NCBI RefSeq assembly: GCF_963676685.1
Contig: NC_092354.1
Location: 73,545,335 to 73,609,334 of the forward strand
Source: Mytilus edulis
Lineage: Eukaryota > Mollusca > Bivalvia > Mytilida > Mytilidae
Length of the DNA: 64,000 nucleotides
Direction: 5' to 3'
In this document: piece by piece, positions 33,955 to 45,667 of the stretch
Position numbering within the stretch: the first letter of the stretch is position 1
Layout: every line of letters starts with the position of its first letter
The notes under the pieces: model-generated
What the model was told of the DNA's origin: nothing
Databases searched by the model: none
The model's input: the letters and a program-made list of their open reading frames with translations, nothing else
Position numbers and translations under genes: made by a program

Positions 33955-34046
33955 GTAAGTCCATAACATGCTACAATCATCTAGATTTTATTTACTACTA
34001 TAATTTTCATCCATAATATTTTTTTGAATACAGATTAAGCGATTAA

Positions 34047-34345
34047 TTTGAACATCGAATGACTAATTTGGACTAATTTGAACATCGAATGACTGATTTG
34101 GACTAATTTGAACATCGAATGACTGATTTGGACTAATTTGAACATCGAATGACTGATTTGGACTAATTTGAACATCGAATGACTGATTTGGACTAATTTG
34201 AACATCGAATGACTAATTTGGACTAATTATACATCGAATGACTGATTTGGACTAATTTGAACATCGAATGACTGATTTGGACTAATTTGAACATCGAACG
34301 ACTGATTTGGACTAATTTGAACATCGAATGACTAATTTTGATTTC
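34047..34345 (+). repeat. Ten-copy 30-bp minisatellite
   Basis: Unit TTTGAACATCGAATGACT followed by GATTTGGACTAA, 30 bp, about ten copies with one shortened unit near 34226. Copies differ by one or two bases (GACTGA versus GACTAA). It lies in the intron between Ig domains 3 and 4. Confidence 0.9.
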
Positions 34346-34753
34346 GAAAAGAACATACTAAACTTTGATGTGCAACAATAACAACAGTATCCAAATCTGA
34401 CCCTATAATTGTCTACATTTGAAAATATGTTAAATCAAGAATTACTAGACAATTACTTTTAATTACGGCCCTGGTCGAGGTTTTTTTTCCATCCACATTA
34501 TTGGTTTATTTCTGGGACTTCTATGATGGGCCAGGTCTATGCCAAAACTTCCGCAAGATAAACCACAAATCTATCCATGTAGCATTATTCTCCATCACAT
34601 ATCAAATAAGCCCAGAGGGTTAATCCCTTTTTTTTTGTGGTACATTGGTTTGATTATTCAGGGAATCACTGAAGCATGACTTGAAACCCTCTTAGGCATT
34701 CAGGGACCCCCACTTTTGAACATTTTTGTATCCACCACTGTTCTATGTTTCAG

Positions 34754-34875
34754 CTGCACCAAGTTTGACAACTACGCCACCACAGTCTGTTATGGCGACT
34801 CCAAACAATCCTCCAAGCTTTACCTGTCGAGCATCCGGCGATCCTACTCCTACAATAACTTGGGAGTTTAAACCG
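34754..34875 (+). CDS. VWA-Ig gene, Ig domain 4, first half
   Basis: Acceptor GTTTCAG ends at 34753, donor GTAAAA begins at 34876; phase 1 in, phase 0 out. Encodes APSLTTTPPQSVMATPN and then FTCRASGDPTPTITWEFKP with Ig Cys and Trp. Confidence 0.85.
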
Positions 34876-35262
34876 GTAAAATATATTCATTTCTTTAGAG
34901 AGTATAGAAAACATGCATTGTTGTAAAGACAAATGAATGCTTGTAATATTCTCAATTTCGTGTTTCTTAGATTTTATTGATAACGATGAATTTAGATATC
35001 TTTTTGAATGGAATTAAAGATGATTGCTGGACTGACAAAATCATCATACTCAATTTATTACAAATTATTAATGCATATTCCTTTGTTGCAGATGTAAAAA
35101 TGTCTATTGTATTTTTTTTCAAAATGCACTGGAATAACATATATACCAGTAACGATATATGAAACGAATTAAAACTGTTACAATTATTTTAGTATAGGAG
35201 AATATAATACACAATTTAACATGATATTTTTAGAAGAATAATATCAGTTTTCATATTTTTAG

Positions 35263-35419
35263 TTTGTTGGAACAACTAGCAGTACATACCATGCTGAACT
35301 TTCACCAGATCATACAACTCTTACACTACCAAACATAACTAAATCTGGACTTGTTACTTGTACAGCTAGTAATCCGTTTGGTCGTGTCCAAGCGTCCTCC
35401 TCTGTAATATATACACCTG
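35263..35419 (+). CDS. VWA-Ig gene, Ig domain 4, second half
   Basis: Acceptor ATTTTTAG ends at 35262, donor GTACGT begins at 35420; phase 0 in, phase 1 out. Contains LTLPNITKSGLVTCTASNPF; the usual Tyr two residues before the second Cys is Val here, unlike domains 1 to 3. Ends IYTP. Confidence 0.82.
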
Positions 35420-35844
35420 GTACGTATAAATTCAGGCGTCCCTGCTCGTCTGTAAAATATGACTTTGATATGTATAGCTTTGGTTGTGTTCAGGCTCATC
35501 TGTAAAATTGATTAGTCTTTGATATGTATAACTTTGGTCGACGTCACTTTTGTGGCGTTGAACAAATCGTGTGAATGACAGTGAGTTTGTGGTTCTGTTG
35601 TGCTGTTTTGTATCCTGTCCTATGCTGTTTTACGTGTTCATTTTTTATTCTGAGGTTAGCATGTCGAATTGTACTAGTGTATAGTGTATTTGTGTATGTC
35701 TCTGTCTTTAATGTTATTGCATTTATTTGTACTGTATTCCTGCCATGTAATGATGTCATGCTAGTGTTATATTTAACATTGCCAAACAAGTGCGAGGTTT
35801 GGCTAGACATAAAACCACGTTCAAACCACCGGTACCATTTCTTT

Positions 35845-37366
35845 TTAATCACAGAATCCATTTTTAGGCAAAAACATAACAAACAAATAGCTATTGTGGA
35901 AATAACGGCCACAGTTCACTTAGAATGACGAGGTCTGACATGATTACAGAATGCCGACATGCTAGTTTTAACTGACAAATCTGTGCACCATTGGTAGCAA
36001 TGGATGCTCAAGTTCCTCCAGGTTAAATTCTAAAGAGAACGAGGGTTATGATCCCCAAATACGTCGGGTCTTATTCGCATCACCCCCTGGTTTCAGGGGA
36101 GTAAAGATTAACATTTTTTATATTATAAAACACTGAATACATAGGCCATACTATGTATCATTAACAGTCAAGCTCGAACTGGTACCAATTCAGAACCGGC
36201 CACTCAGGGTAGACATGAGATGGTCTCAACAGAACTTCCTGCGGTACCGCAGGAAAGTAAAAACCTAATATGATCCGACGTACAATTACGGGAAACGATC
36301 ATAACCCCTTAATCTTGCCAGATCCCGACATTCTTTTTGATTGTGACGAATGATTTTATTACAAAACAATGAACAATTAGAATCGAGTAATTAAAATAAA
36401 TGCTGCATGATTTTTATCCAAATAAAGTCAAAAGTTAAATGCATCTAGGCGAAGAACTAATACCAGGTATTGGTAATTCCATTTTCACACTGAATGTGTC
36501 TAAATATTTAGATAAAGGTTGTAGCCATTCATGAAAATTAGCATTGACATAATAATTATAGTTCTCGAACGTATCATTCAGCTAGCAAATCCATCGGCTT
36601 GATTGTCTCCTCTGTTTTGTCCAAAAAGTTATGAATCCGGCATGTTCTGGTCATTCTGAAAAGATAAATAAAAACAGCAGCAGACACAAGAATTGTTATT
36701 AGATGGCAGATTGCAAGCGGAGGTGGGTGGGTTTTTTCAACTTTTACATATCTACAAGATTGGCTAGTGCAATGTAATGCTGACGAGTCATGTGACGTTG
36801 ATTGGCGGGAAACAAGAACCGGATCCGAATGAGGCAACAATCATTTCTCTTTAATTAAATTGGTTTATCTTATAAAAGCGATAAACCGTATTAATCACAG
36901 AATCCATTTTTAGGCAAAAACATAACAAACAAATAGCTATTGTGGAAATAACGGCCACAGTTCACTTAGAATGACGAGGTCTGACATGATTACAGAATGC
37001 CGACATGCTAGTTTTAACTGACAAATCTGTGCACCATTGGTAGCAATGGATGCTCAAGTTCCTCCAGGTTAAATTCTAAAGAGAACGAGGGTTATGATCC
37101 CCAAATACGTCGGGTCTTATTCGCATCACCCCCTGGTTTCAGGGGAGTAAAGATTAACATTTTTTATATTATAAAACACTGAATACATAGGCCATACTAT
37201 GTATCATTAACAGTCAAGCTCGAACTGGTACCAATTCAGAACCGGCCACTCAGGGTAGACATGAGATGGTCTCAACAGAACTTCCTGCGGTACCGCAGGA
37301 AAGTAAAAACCTAATATGATCCGACGTACAATTACGGGAAACGATCATAACCCCTTAATCTTGCCA
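35845..37366. mobile_element. Unclassified unit bounded by identical 476-bp direct repeats
   Basis: 35845-36320 and 36891-37366 appear identical base for base by eye, 1,046 bp apart, separating a unique 570-bp middle. Each copy carries a 20-bp perfect palindrome TTCCTGCGGTACCGCAGGAA (36236-36255 in copy 1), hairpins CCCCTG/CAGGGG (36084-36099) and ATACATA/TATGTAT (36137-36158), and an 11-bp inverted pair GGGTTATGATC/GATCATAACCC (36043, 36297) about 245 bp apart. An LTR-type mini-element or an unequal tandem duplication are both possible: the ends are not TG...CA on the plus strand (TGG... begins the minus strand), and no clear target duplication beyond CTT was found. Confidence 0.6.
36574..36840 (-). 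CDS. Hypothetical 88-codon frame with one membrane-spanning segment
   Basis: Minus-strand open frame in the middle part between the 476-bp repeats. It has an N-terminal half with two Cys, then a hydrophobic stretch (LAICHLITILVSAAVFIYLF) followed by basic residues RMTRTCR, as in a single-pass membrane protein with a short cytoplasmic tail. A 3'-splice-like TTTATCTTTTCAG occurs within it, so it may be chance or part of a spliced frame. No family recognised. Confidence 0.2.
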   Translation of the reverse strand: MLPHSDPVLVSRQSTSHDSSALHCTSQSCRYVKVEKTHPPPLAICHLITILVSAAVFIYLFRMTRTCRIHNFLDKTEETIKPMDLLAE

Positions 37367-37619
37367 CTTGAGTGTGTCTATACACACTCACCAGAATCCC
37401 CCCCCCCTTTTTCTACAACATAAAGGTCCATTTAGGTGAACTAGCTAAGAAGGCATTATTCTTTGTTAATATGTTTGAATCTTAGACAATCATATTTTTC
37501 CTTTTGTAATAGCTTTGTTATAAAGGTGCTGTTTTTGAAGATATCACTTCTTTCGTTGTATTATCCATGTTATATATATATATATTTATCATCATAAAAC
37601 GCATTGTTTTAGCAGTAAT

Positions 37620-37930
37620 ACATCCACTGATAAACCGATCATGAATTACCAATGGGTTTACTAAAAGAGTTATCTCGCCTTAACCGGCTTAGTTGAACAA
37701 AATGTATTCTAAAGCACATATGTTTGGAACTTGTTAAATATTTCTAAGAGATATAATTCGATAAATCAGGAAGTTTCTTCATAAAAATAAACAGTATAAT
37801 CAATAAAACTGAACATCTGTGTATACATTCGGAGATTTGGGTAATAACTAGATTGATTGGTCACTGCAAAAGTACAATGCAAGATGGTGGTATGCCATGA
37901 ATCTACTCAATTGCTTTGTTAATCTGTAAT
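37620..37930. repeat. Relative of the 59127-63721 TTAA element ends
   Basis: Contains ACTAAAAGAGTTATCTCGCC and, near 37880, AAGATGGTGGTATGCCATGA with ATCTAC. The first matches sequence near 59475 (inside the left arm) and the second the right end near 63695. It looks like a short deleted relative of that family. Clear TTAA ends were not found. Confidence 0.45.
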
Positions 37931-38127
37931 ATGCACTAATATTAGTTTTCCATTTTCAATTTTATAATCCTCTACAAAGTTTACGAAAATACATTACCTG
38001 TATATATAATAAGTGCTATCCTAGGCACTCCTTCAAAGTCGTGTACATTTGTATAGGCTAATCTATATATTAATTTTAAACAAGTAACGTGACCAATATT
38101 TTAGAAACCAAGGGAGTAGAACGTACA

Positions 38128-38128
<1 letters not shown>

Positions 38129-38176
<48 letters not shown>
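38129..38176 (+). repeat. Poly(A) run of 48
   Basis: Uninterrupted A from 38129 to 38176. It could be a retroelement tail, but the sequence to its left has no recognised retroelement or processed-gene similarity. Length is likely unstable or assembly-dependent. Confidence 0.85.
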
Positions 38177-38181
<5 letters not shown>

Positions 38182-38210
38182 TCAATCAATACATAGAAAG
38201 TACCACATAT

Positions 38211-38491
38211 CCTGTACTAACATGACTAAAATTGGCAATCACATGCATTCCTAGTAGTACTTAAAATTCGGATACAGCTAAGCAGTATGTGCCGCTTTTT
38301 TGGAAAGTTCAAACTTGAATAGTTTTACGTCGAATATATTTTGAGACCTAAAAGAACTAGGCGTTTCCTGTACTAAATTGGCTACCCCATGCATTCCTAG
38401 TAGTACTTAAAAATTCGAATACATGTTTTTGGAAAGTTCTATCTTGAATAGTTTTGCGTCGAATATATTTTGTGACCTAAAAGAACGAGGT
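38211..38491 (+). repeat. Two-copy tandem duplication (~156 and ~125 bp)
   Basis: CCTGTACTAA..GCATTCCTAGTAGTACTT..GGAAAGTTC..GAATAGTTTT..GTCGAATATATTTTG..GACCTAAAAGAAC occurs at 38211-38366 and again at 38367-38491 with a small internal deletion in the second copy. Intronic, no coding signal. Confidence 0.7.
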
Positions 38492-39409
38492 GCTAGAGTA
38501 AAATTCCATGGTATTACTTTAAGTAATGGATAGTTGATTTATTCCGACTAGAATTAAAAAGATTGTGTCCATCAGCTTCTAGATAAGAATGCTAAATGTT
38601 CCCTTTGATAGAAGGAAATAGATCAAGAGTATTTGAAATAAATTTAAAAATTCATCGAGTTTCCCATCTGGATAATATGCGTGTTCGTTTGTAAAAGTCC
38701 TTAACAGTAACTTATATACCGCATATTTGTTTTGTTTCTAAAAATAGATGTGGGGAAGCCCATAGTTCGTGCCGACATGTAAAATAAATATGATAGTAAA
38801 ATACAAACGTATTAAAACATCAATGTTCACATATCTGAGTTAGATAAGACAATCAAAAATAATCTAAACAATACATGTACATGTATCATGTGTATATATA
38901 CAATAACATTATCGCACTTCAAAGTATAGAGGATGTTGTGTACCATGCTCTGTCTACTGCTTCGTGAGTTATAAAGTAATTTGATAATTGTGTGAATAGT
39001 GCACATAATTCTCTTATTTTCTCTAAGTTGACTTGTTGGTAAACTAATTGTCCTGTTCATGAGCATAAGTAAGCTATTTGAAACCTATACAGACTATTGC
39101 TTGTATAACTATATTTGCTTGTATCACTATATGAACTATATTTACGCAAGTCAGAAAATTTAGGGTTGGGCTTGGTATGTAGGATTCAACAACGTAAACA
39201 AGAGCTCTGCAAATCTCTCACAAGTTCAACTGATGTGATATTTCATATCAAAATCAAATATCAAATTTAATATAAGCATATTTTACAACAGGAACACATG
39301 CATAATGTAAATAGCTAGGCAAACATGCAAAAATTAAAACAAGCAAGCTAACAAGAAAATAAACGCAAATTGAAAAGTATAAATATATACATGTAACTGA
39401 GAAGCTCCC

Positions 39410-39605
39410 TCGTGTAAATAGAATTGGTATGATTCAATTAGACAACTCTTCGCAGTAGAACAAACGGCAAATAAAATAATAACAAAAAGTCATTTTACTG
39501 CCTTCAACAATGAGCAGAGCCCATGTCACATTAACTATAATTATTAGTAGTCTCTTTTCTGCCTTTGTTTATGAGCAGAGCCCATGCCACATTAACTATA
39601 ATTTT
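39410..39605 (+). repeat. Dispersed mussel repeat fragments
   Basis: Degraded pieces of the GGTATGATT..TAGACAACTCTTC family, with 'GAGCAGAGCCCATG.CACATTAACTATAA' present twice (about 39514 and 39574). Intronic, in the last intron of the VWA-Ig gene. Confidence 0.5.
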
Positions 39606-40077
39606 TACAACAGGAACACTATCTTATAGTTCGTTTCTGTGTGTGTTGCATTGCCATTTGTTTTTTGTTCACTTCAGTGTTTCTGTTGTTTGGTTGTTTT
39701 CCTCTTATAGTTGATGGGTTTCCCTCAGTTTTACCTTTTATTCATTACCGAAAAAAAAGTGTGTATTTCCTTGTATTTATGTACAAGACATGCATGGAAG
39801 TCTAATAATAGCATTATATACAAACTTAAGGCACTTGTCTTAGAACTGTGCTTGTGATTATATATTATAAAATGCATGTCTACAACTTGAAATTAAGGAG
39901 GTATTAGTAATCATGGTAATGTATATAGAAGAAAAAGTGGTCGCCGTCAAATGGCGATTGATAGTCGAAAATGCAGTTTTACTGGCGACACGTAACATAG
40001 TCAGTTAAATGGATGCTTGCAACCTTCAATTCCAATTCATTATAATATTGATATGAAATCTTGCTTTGTATTTACAG

Positions 40078-40097
40078 CGGTCAGCATGGTTGGTTGA
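40078..40097 (+). CDS. VWA-Ig gene, terminal coding exon
   Basis: Acceptor GTATTTACAG ends at 40077. In phase 1 after 35419 it reads A-V-S-M-V-G and stops (TGA 40095-40097), so the protein ends just after Ig domain 4 with no transmembrane segment or GPI signal and should be secreted. AATAAA signals at 40171-40176 and 40188-40193 follow. A 4.7-kb intron separates it from Ig domain 4. Confidence 0.6.
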
Positions 40098-40170
40098 CAT
40101 CAGCTCTGGTTTATCTCAGTCGTCTCCTGAACACTTACAGATTTTTGTGAAAAGAAATCATGTATTAAAA

Positions 40171-40193
40171 AATAAATAAAAAATATCAATAAA
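40171..40193 (+). terminator. Polyadenylation signals of the VWA-Ig gene
   Basis: Two AATAAA hexamers (40171-40176, 40188-40193) lie 74 and 91 bp after the stop codon, and a T/G-rich stretch (GAGTTTGTCGG) follows, as expected around a cleavage site. This supports 40078 as the real last exon. Confidence 0.6.
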
Positions 40194-40254
40194 GAGTTTG
40201 TCGGTTACTCAACCCTGTTTGAAAAATATGAATTGCTTTACTATGACTATTATT

Positions 40255-40790
40255 AAAGAAGACGTGGTAACTATGGTTTGTCCCATTAAGTGAACAGTTA
40301 AAGGTCATTAACGGCCTTCAATAATGAATAAAAACAAATACCGTGTATAAGTACAATTAACTACTAGATTACAGGACAAGTACATACAGAATGTGGCCAG
40401 TATTATAAACCATACGGTGAGAGCATGCAACCCTTCCTTAACCAGAACAGTGGTGTTAAAACATAACATATTAAATTAAGAGCGAACCGTAAAAATCAGT
40501 TAGAGATGATACTGAGGGAAAAAGTATAAGCAGAAGAATCAAACAATCGAAAGACAATAGACGCAAATTAACGAAAAATGAATAGTCATTGTTTATGAAA
40601 GCCTACTTTCCCAATTGGTACCTGCTAGTAGACATTATATAGCTTTTATGGATGACTATGCAGTATGGGCTTTGCTCATTGTTGAAGGCCGTACGGTGAC
40701 CTATAGTTGTTAATTTCTGTGTCGCTTTGGTCTCTTGTGGACAGTTGTCTTATTGGCAATCCGCAAACCACATCTTCTTTTTTATATTAT
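40255..40790. repeat. Two copies of the dispersed mussel repeat, opposite orientations
   Basis: A diverged + copy at about 40255-40350 (GAAGACGTGGTAAC..CATTAACGGCCTTCA) and a cleaner reverse copy at about 40650-40790 (TTGTTGAAGGCCGTACGGTG..GACAGTTGTCTTATTGGCAAT). Non-coding, intergenic. Confidence 0.6.
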
Positions 40791-41566
40791 AAACCCAAAA
40801 AGAAAACTTTTGTTTGTACACCCATCGTAAACCTACATTTATAAGTGACTGGGAAATGTAGAAATCAGACAAAATAAAACATCTTATAGAATTAAGCTAT
40901 ATATATTGGTGGCTTTCGGCTGTTGTCTGCTTTTTGGTCGGGTTAATTGTTGGCTCTTTCACACATTCCCCATTTCCATTTTCAATTTTATACAGTAACA
41001 GAAAAAAATACCGAATATATTTCTTTAAAAACACGATTTTTTTTATCTCTAGTAATTATATATGTGTTTGTAAGACTATAACAGTGTTCCTTAATACTGA
41101 AATCATCTTATTAATAAGATCTAATAAGTATCTTAATTAATGAACATTGACAAAGGAAAATTTGACACTGAATTATTTTTCATGTAAAATTATTTCCAAA
41201 AAAATCCGCGCATTCGGATGGATCTGAGCACTTCCATTTTTAACTTGTACAGCTGATCAAGTTGAGGTTGAGCACTGTCGGTTCTCAAATTGAATGCTAA
41301 TTTTATAATAATTTGAGTTCTGAACTAGATCAGGGTATTTCTAGCACTGGCAAGTTTATCACGGAAAACTTTCATAGTTTATACATGAATCTTCCAAATG
41401 AGTCACTTTTACAGAAAATCTGATAACTGAAGAAAACTTTCGTATTTGTATTACACTGCTAAATACCCCTGAATTTTCTGGCCAAATTAAAGAATGAAAT
41501 AAGACAAAAGGCCCTGCAATCACGGTAACTTGGCTTACCGTGAGTTTTTCCGAGTGAGTGACCAGC
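40791..41566. other. Intergenic, no gene seen
   Basis: AT-rich sequence between the VWA-Ig gene and the nested element complex. Near 40910-40990 there is a 'TTTTTGGTCGGGTTAATTG..CCCCATTTCCATT' fragment of the 53700-54235 repeat family. Nothing else supported. Confidence 0.45.
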
Positions 41567-42098
41567 CAGTAGAGAGGCTTGTTTAGGGGGTATCAATATC
41601 CCATATCCCATTAAGTTTTTATCCCAATATCCCGTATCCCTATAATGTTTACCCCTAATATCCCTACAAATATTTTTTACAAATATCCCATATCCCTAAA
41701 ACTATTTTGAAATATCCCAAAAAATCATTATAAATTCATTCCCAAGCCCATGTTTTTCCTCATCATCACAACGTCAACAATTATGACTGGGAAAACAAAC
41801 TGTGTTAATGGAAACTTACAGTGCATACTTCCAGTGTTAAATAAGAATTTATGTGTCCAAAAGATGAAGTGTTCCATCTTACAGACTTGTATAACAATCT
41901 CTTTTATGTGATCTTAAACGATAAATTTAGTGTAAGGGGTCTAATTTTAGACTTTTTTTTTTTAATTGTTCAAACCGTGATGCATATGACTGTAAAATTT
42001 CATTTGGATAGCATTCTTCTTTCATTGATAAGAAACTTCATCCTACACGTTAACCTATGTTGGAAAGAACAGAAGGACTCAACCCTGTCTCTTGTCCG

Positions 42099-42582
42099 AG
42101 ATTGCTCTGACATCCAACAGCTGTTTTGCCAGACAAGCTGAGACTGTGGGACGTCAGAGCACGTCCATATCAAAAAGTGGATATTTAGCATGCAAGTTAA
42201 ATAACTCAAAATTTAACACAAGAAAGCTTTCTGCTAATGTACCTACATTACACTTAACTGAAGCAATATTTTTACAGCAAGTAAAATTTGCACAGCCCTT
42301 GTTTTGCAAAGAAATAACACAACATTTGACTCTGTAATCTTGAACTTTATGAATTACATAGATCCTAATATTTTTGTTACTTTTTTTTTTAATTTCCTTC
42401 CTCACAACACCAGTTATAGAAAGAACATATATTAATTTACATTGATTATTTAGACATAAGTAATTATTCGTTTATAACATAGTTTATACGGCGAAATATC
42501 TACTTTTTGATATGGGACGTGCTCTGACGTCCCTCGGTCCCAGCTTGTCTGGCAAAACAGCCGTTGCACATCAGAGCAATCT
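42099..42582. mobile_element. 484-bp MITE with ~90-bp inverted repeats
   Basis: Left arm 42099-42187 (AGATTGCTCTGA..GTTTTGCCAGACAAGCTG..GACGTCAGAGCACGTCC..TATCAAAAAGT) is complementary to 42494-42582 with scattered differences. The 300-bp centre is unique AT-rich DNA with no coding frame. No clear target duplication was found. Confidence 0.8.
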
Positions 42583-42779
42583 GTGAAACGTGGAGACCTC
42601 TGAAGATCCTCGCCACGTAAAAAATAAGAGGTAAAACACTAGAAATTATTCTGTAATCATATAAAGCATCAAAACAAATAAAAACATTGACAACAATAAG
42701 GCTTAACTCATCAGATGGATACATCTAACAAAAATCTATGATTATTTCAAGAACATTATCAATGCATATGAGCATATAA

Positions 42780-43080
42780 TATAAAAAAAGATGTGGTATG
42801 ATTGCCAATGAGACAACTCTTCACAAGAGACTATGTGACACAGAAATTAACAACTATAGGTCACCGTACGACCTTCAACAATGAGTAAAGCTCATACCGC
42901 ATAGTTAGCTATAAAAGGTCCTGAAATGACAAATGTAGAACAATTCAAACGAGAAAACTAACGGCCTAATTTATGTATAAAAAAATAAACAAAAAACAAA
43001 TATGTAACACAACAACAAACGACAACCACTGAGTGGACGTGACCGAGTACTTGTACATCCCATCAACAAAAAGACACTAA
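42780..43080 (+). repeat. Dispersed mussel repeat
   Basis: Near-complete copy: AAAGATGTGGTATGATTGCC, TATAGGTCACCGTACGACC, CGAGAAAACTAACGGCC and 'ACAACAAACGACAACCACTGA' sections in family order. It lies between the MITE and the palindrome-array element. Confidence 0.75.
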
Positions 43081-44329
43081 GTACAGATCTGAGAGTACTC
43101 GCAGTTACTGACAGCTAGTTCAAAGCCAATTACAACTAATAAAAAGTAATGCATCTGAGACTAAATTATCAATTATTACACATCCAGCATCCAATGGCAC
43201 GGTAAACAACATCTCCGTAAAAATGAGGATTTGCTATCCCGTTTGAAATCAGTTTTCTAACCAAACTTCAAAACCAAATCTAGAATTTAGTAAAGATTTT
43301 AAGTGATTGGTGGTAACGAAATCCCTGACTTAATAAAATTTACCAGTAATACATAGATTTCGTTCATTAAAATCCAAAACGTTACAACAGACACGGGCAT
43401 AGCGGAGGAGTTGTATGAGAGGCCGATCATGTCAAAAACCCGATAAAGTAACGCGTTAAAATTTAACGCGATAAAATCACATTTAACGCGATAAATACAG
43501 TTCTAACGCGTTAAAACAAGATTTTAACGCGAAAAGAAATCAATATATTTAACACGTAAAACTTTGCAATTATCAAGTTTGGGATTTATCCCGTAGATGA
43601 AAATAGGCGTTTATCGCGATAAAATATCCGTCGCACTGGCCACATGTGTCATAATAAATCACATTAACGCGTTAAATTCAACACAATAACGTTGCTACGA
43701 TACATTATTTTAACGCGTTAAAACATCATTTAACGCGTTAAAATATCATTTAACATGTTAAAATATCATTTAACGCGTTAAAACTTAATTTAACGCGTTA
43801 AAACATCGTTTAACGCGATAAAACATCGTTTCACACGATAAAACATCGTTGGTTGGAGTTAAGGAATAATGTTGCTAACGAATACTATGATCTGTTCGCA
43901 TTTTTTGGAGTAGCGTGTTGTCCTGGCCTTGCGGTCATAAAACTTTCGAGTGTGTTTTTTTGTACTCGTACTCAAAAATGAACAAATTAAAATGCTGGAT
44001 TTCATGTTTCGAGCACGATTTTTGTGCTCCGAGCACTGAGCAAAGTTTTATGACTTTAACCCCAGGACATTTTAGACGAGGAGAATAATGAAGATATTAC
44101 ATTTCGTCTTCCTCTCACGATTAAACCATTCTCCTTAACAAACCAGATTTCAAAATAGGAAACACGGTTTGTTAACTGAAAACCATACATGTTCTAATGT
44201 CCTATTTGTAACAGGTATCTTGAACAACATACTATCAAAAACAAGTGCTGCAAACAAATGAAAACATACCACCACAAACACAAGAAGATGACACCAATGA
44301 AGACGATAACAATTTAGCACACTCAGTAA

Positions 44330-44650
44330 TGAATTACAGCCTTCACTGTATAGTCTTGGCTCACACTGAACAGCAAGGTACAAAGGGCCTTTAAAAGACT
44401 AGTGTAAAATCATTCAAACAGGAAAGCCAACGGTCTAATCTATAAAAACAAATGGAAACACTTATGAAGCACATCAAAAAACGACAACTACGGTACCAGG
44501 TACCTGACTTAGGACAGGTGCAAACAAATGCAGTGAGTTTAAACGTTTAAATAGGCACTAACACCTATCCAACTTGAAACAATAGTGTAATATCACAACG
44601 TAGAAAGACACACTTTAAAATATCAACTGAAATGGTTTTACTCAATCAAA
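44330..44650 (+). repeat. Dispersed mussel repeat inside the 4.6-kb element
   Basis: Sections TCTTGGCTCACACTGAACAG, GTGTAAAATCATTCAAACAG and 'TGACTTAGGACAGGTGCAAAC' match the 24000-24200 and 55130-55330 copies in the same orientation. Confidence 0.6.
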
Positions 44651-45194
44651 TGACATATTAAAAAAACTAATGAAGATACACTGAACGAATAAATGTGATC
44701 TATGACTCAATGAAAATACAAAATAAAACAATGGGGTTAGAGTCAAACAATATCAGAAAGAAAATTATAACCTTGAACAAAATTCAGGACTGATAACGGA
44801 CGGACAGAGAGACAGTGTCTTTCAGCTTTACAGGTAGGGCATTGATAATAGCGCCCATTTTAGGAGGGGGGGATAAATAATCTGTTCTCCGTACATGCCA
44901 TATTACAAAACAACGCAGTATTTAGAGGTAAACATGTCGAAAATGAATGATTGCACGGCGAAATAGTTATCAAAAGTACCAGGAGAAAAAAAAACCCGAC
45001 TTAGTAAGTAGTAAAAATAAAGAATAACATCATTTGAACATCCTCCTTCCTCAGTGGATATCAAATGGTCATCCTTTTACTTTTGGCACAGATTCATTAC
45101 ATTATTCGGCATGCTTTACTAGATGCTCGATGCACGCTCTTAAGGGCCTCTTGTTTTAAATATGTTCACACACGATTGCTAGCTGATAAATTCA

Positions 45195-45290
45195 TAATAG
45201 ATACCAGGATTGAAATTTTGTATTTGAGCTAAACGAACGTTTCGTCTACATAAGACTCATCAATGACGCTCGAATGAAAAAATAAATAAA
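45195..45290 (-). repeat. Hammerhead-type dispersed repeat, decayed copy
   Basis: Minus strand: GAGCGTCA then TTGATGA (C to T in the first core base), GTC-TTATGTA-GAC, GAAA, ACGTTCGT, then GTT instead of GTC at the cleavage position, and TAGCTC instead of TGGCGT. Several core changes make it inactive by expectation. Confidence 0.6.
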
Positions 45291-45667
45291 AAAGCCTCGG
45301 TTATCTGACTGATAACCGTGTAACAATATCCGATTGTAATGTTTAACTGAGGCATGGTCGATAGATATAGTAAAGATATGTCATGTATTCACCATCTGCA
45401 GAAAAAAAAACTTCACCTGTACAGACTTATGCAAGTATACGTCAAACTACCTATGGTAAACCATAATGTTAGATACAGACATCACATAATGCAAAAAGAC
45501 GAAGTAAAGTATCTGAAAAACCTGGCATATAAACAAAATTTATTCAAGCGTAAAGACAGGTTGACAAATGTAAATCTAGATAGCCTTTTAATTAGCATGA
45601 TCAGTCAATATATATATACATATGAAAAGTAAGCTTTAATTAAATCAAACGTTGCTTAAAACACGTA

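Noticed and set aside
35845..37366. Retroviral LTR identity for the 476-bp repeats
   Set aside because: No TG...CA ends on the plus strand, no primer-binding site, polypurine tract, gag or pol similarity in the 570-bp middle; kept as unclassified.
45354..45632. 92-codon frame inside the palindrome-array element, possible transposase
   Set aside because: No catalytic or DNA-binding motif is visible and it is far too short for a transposase.
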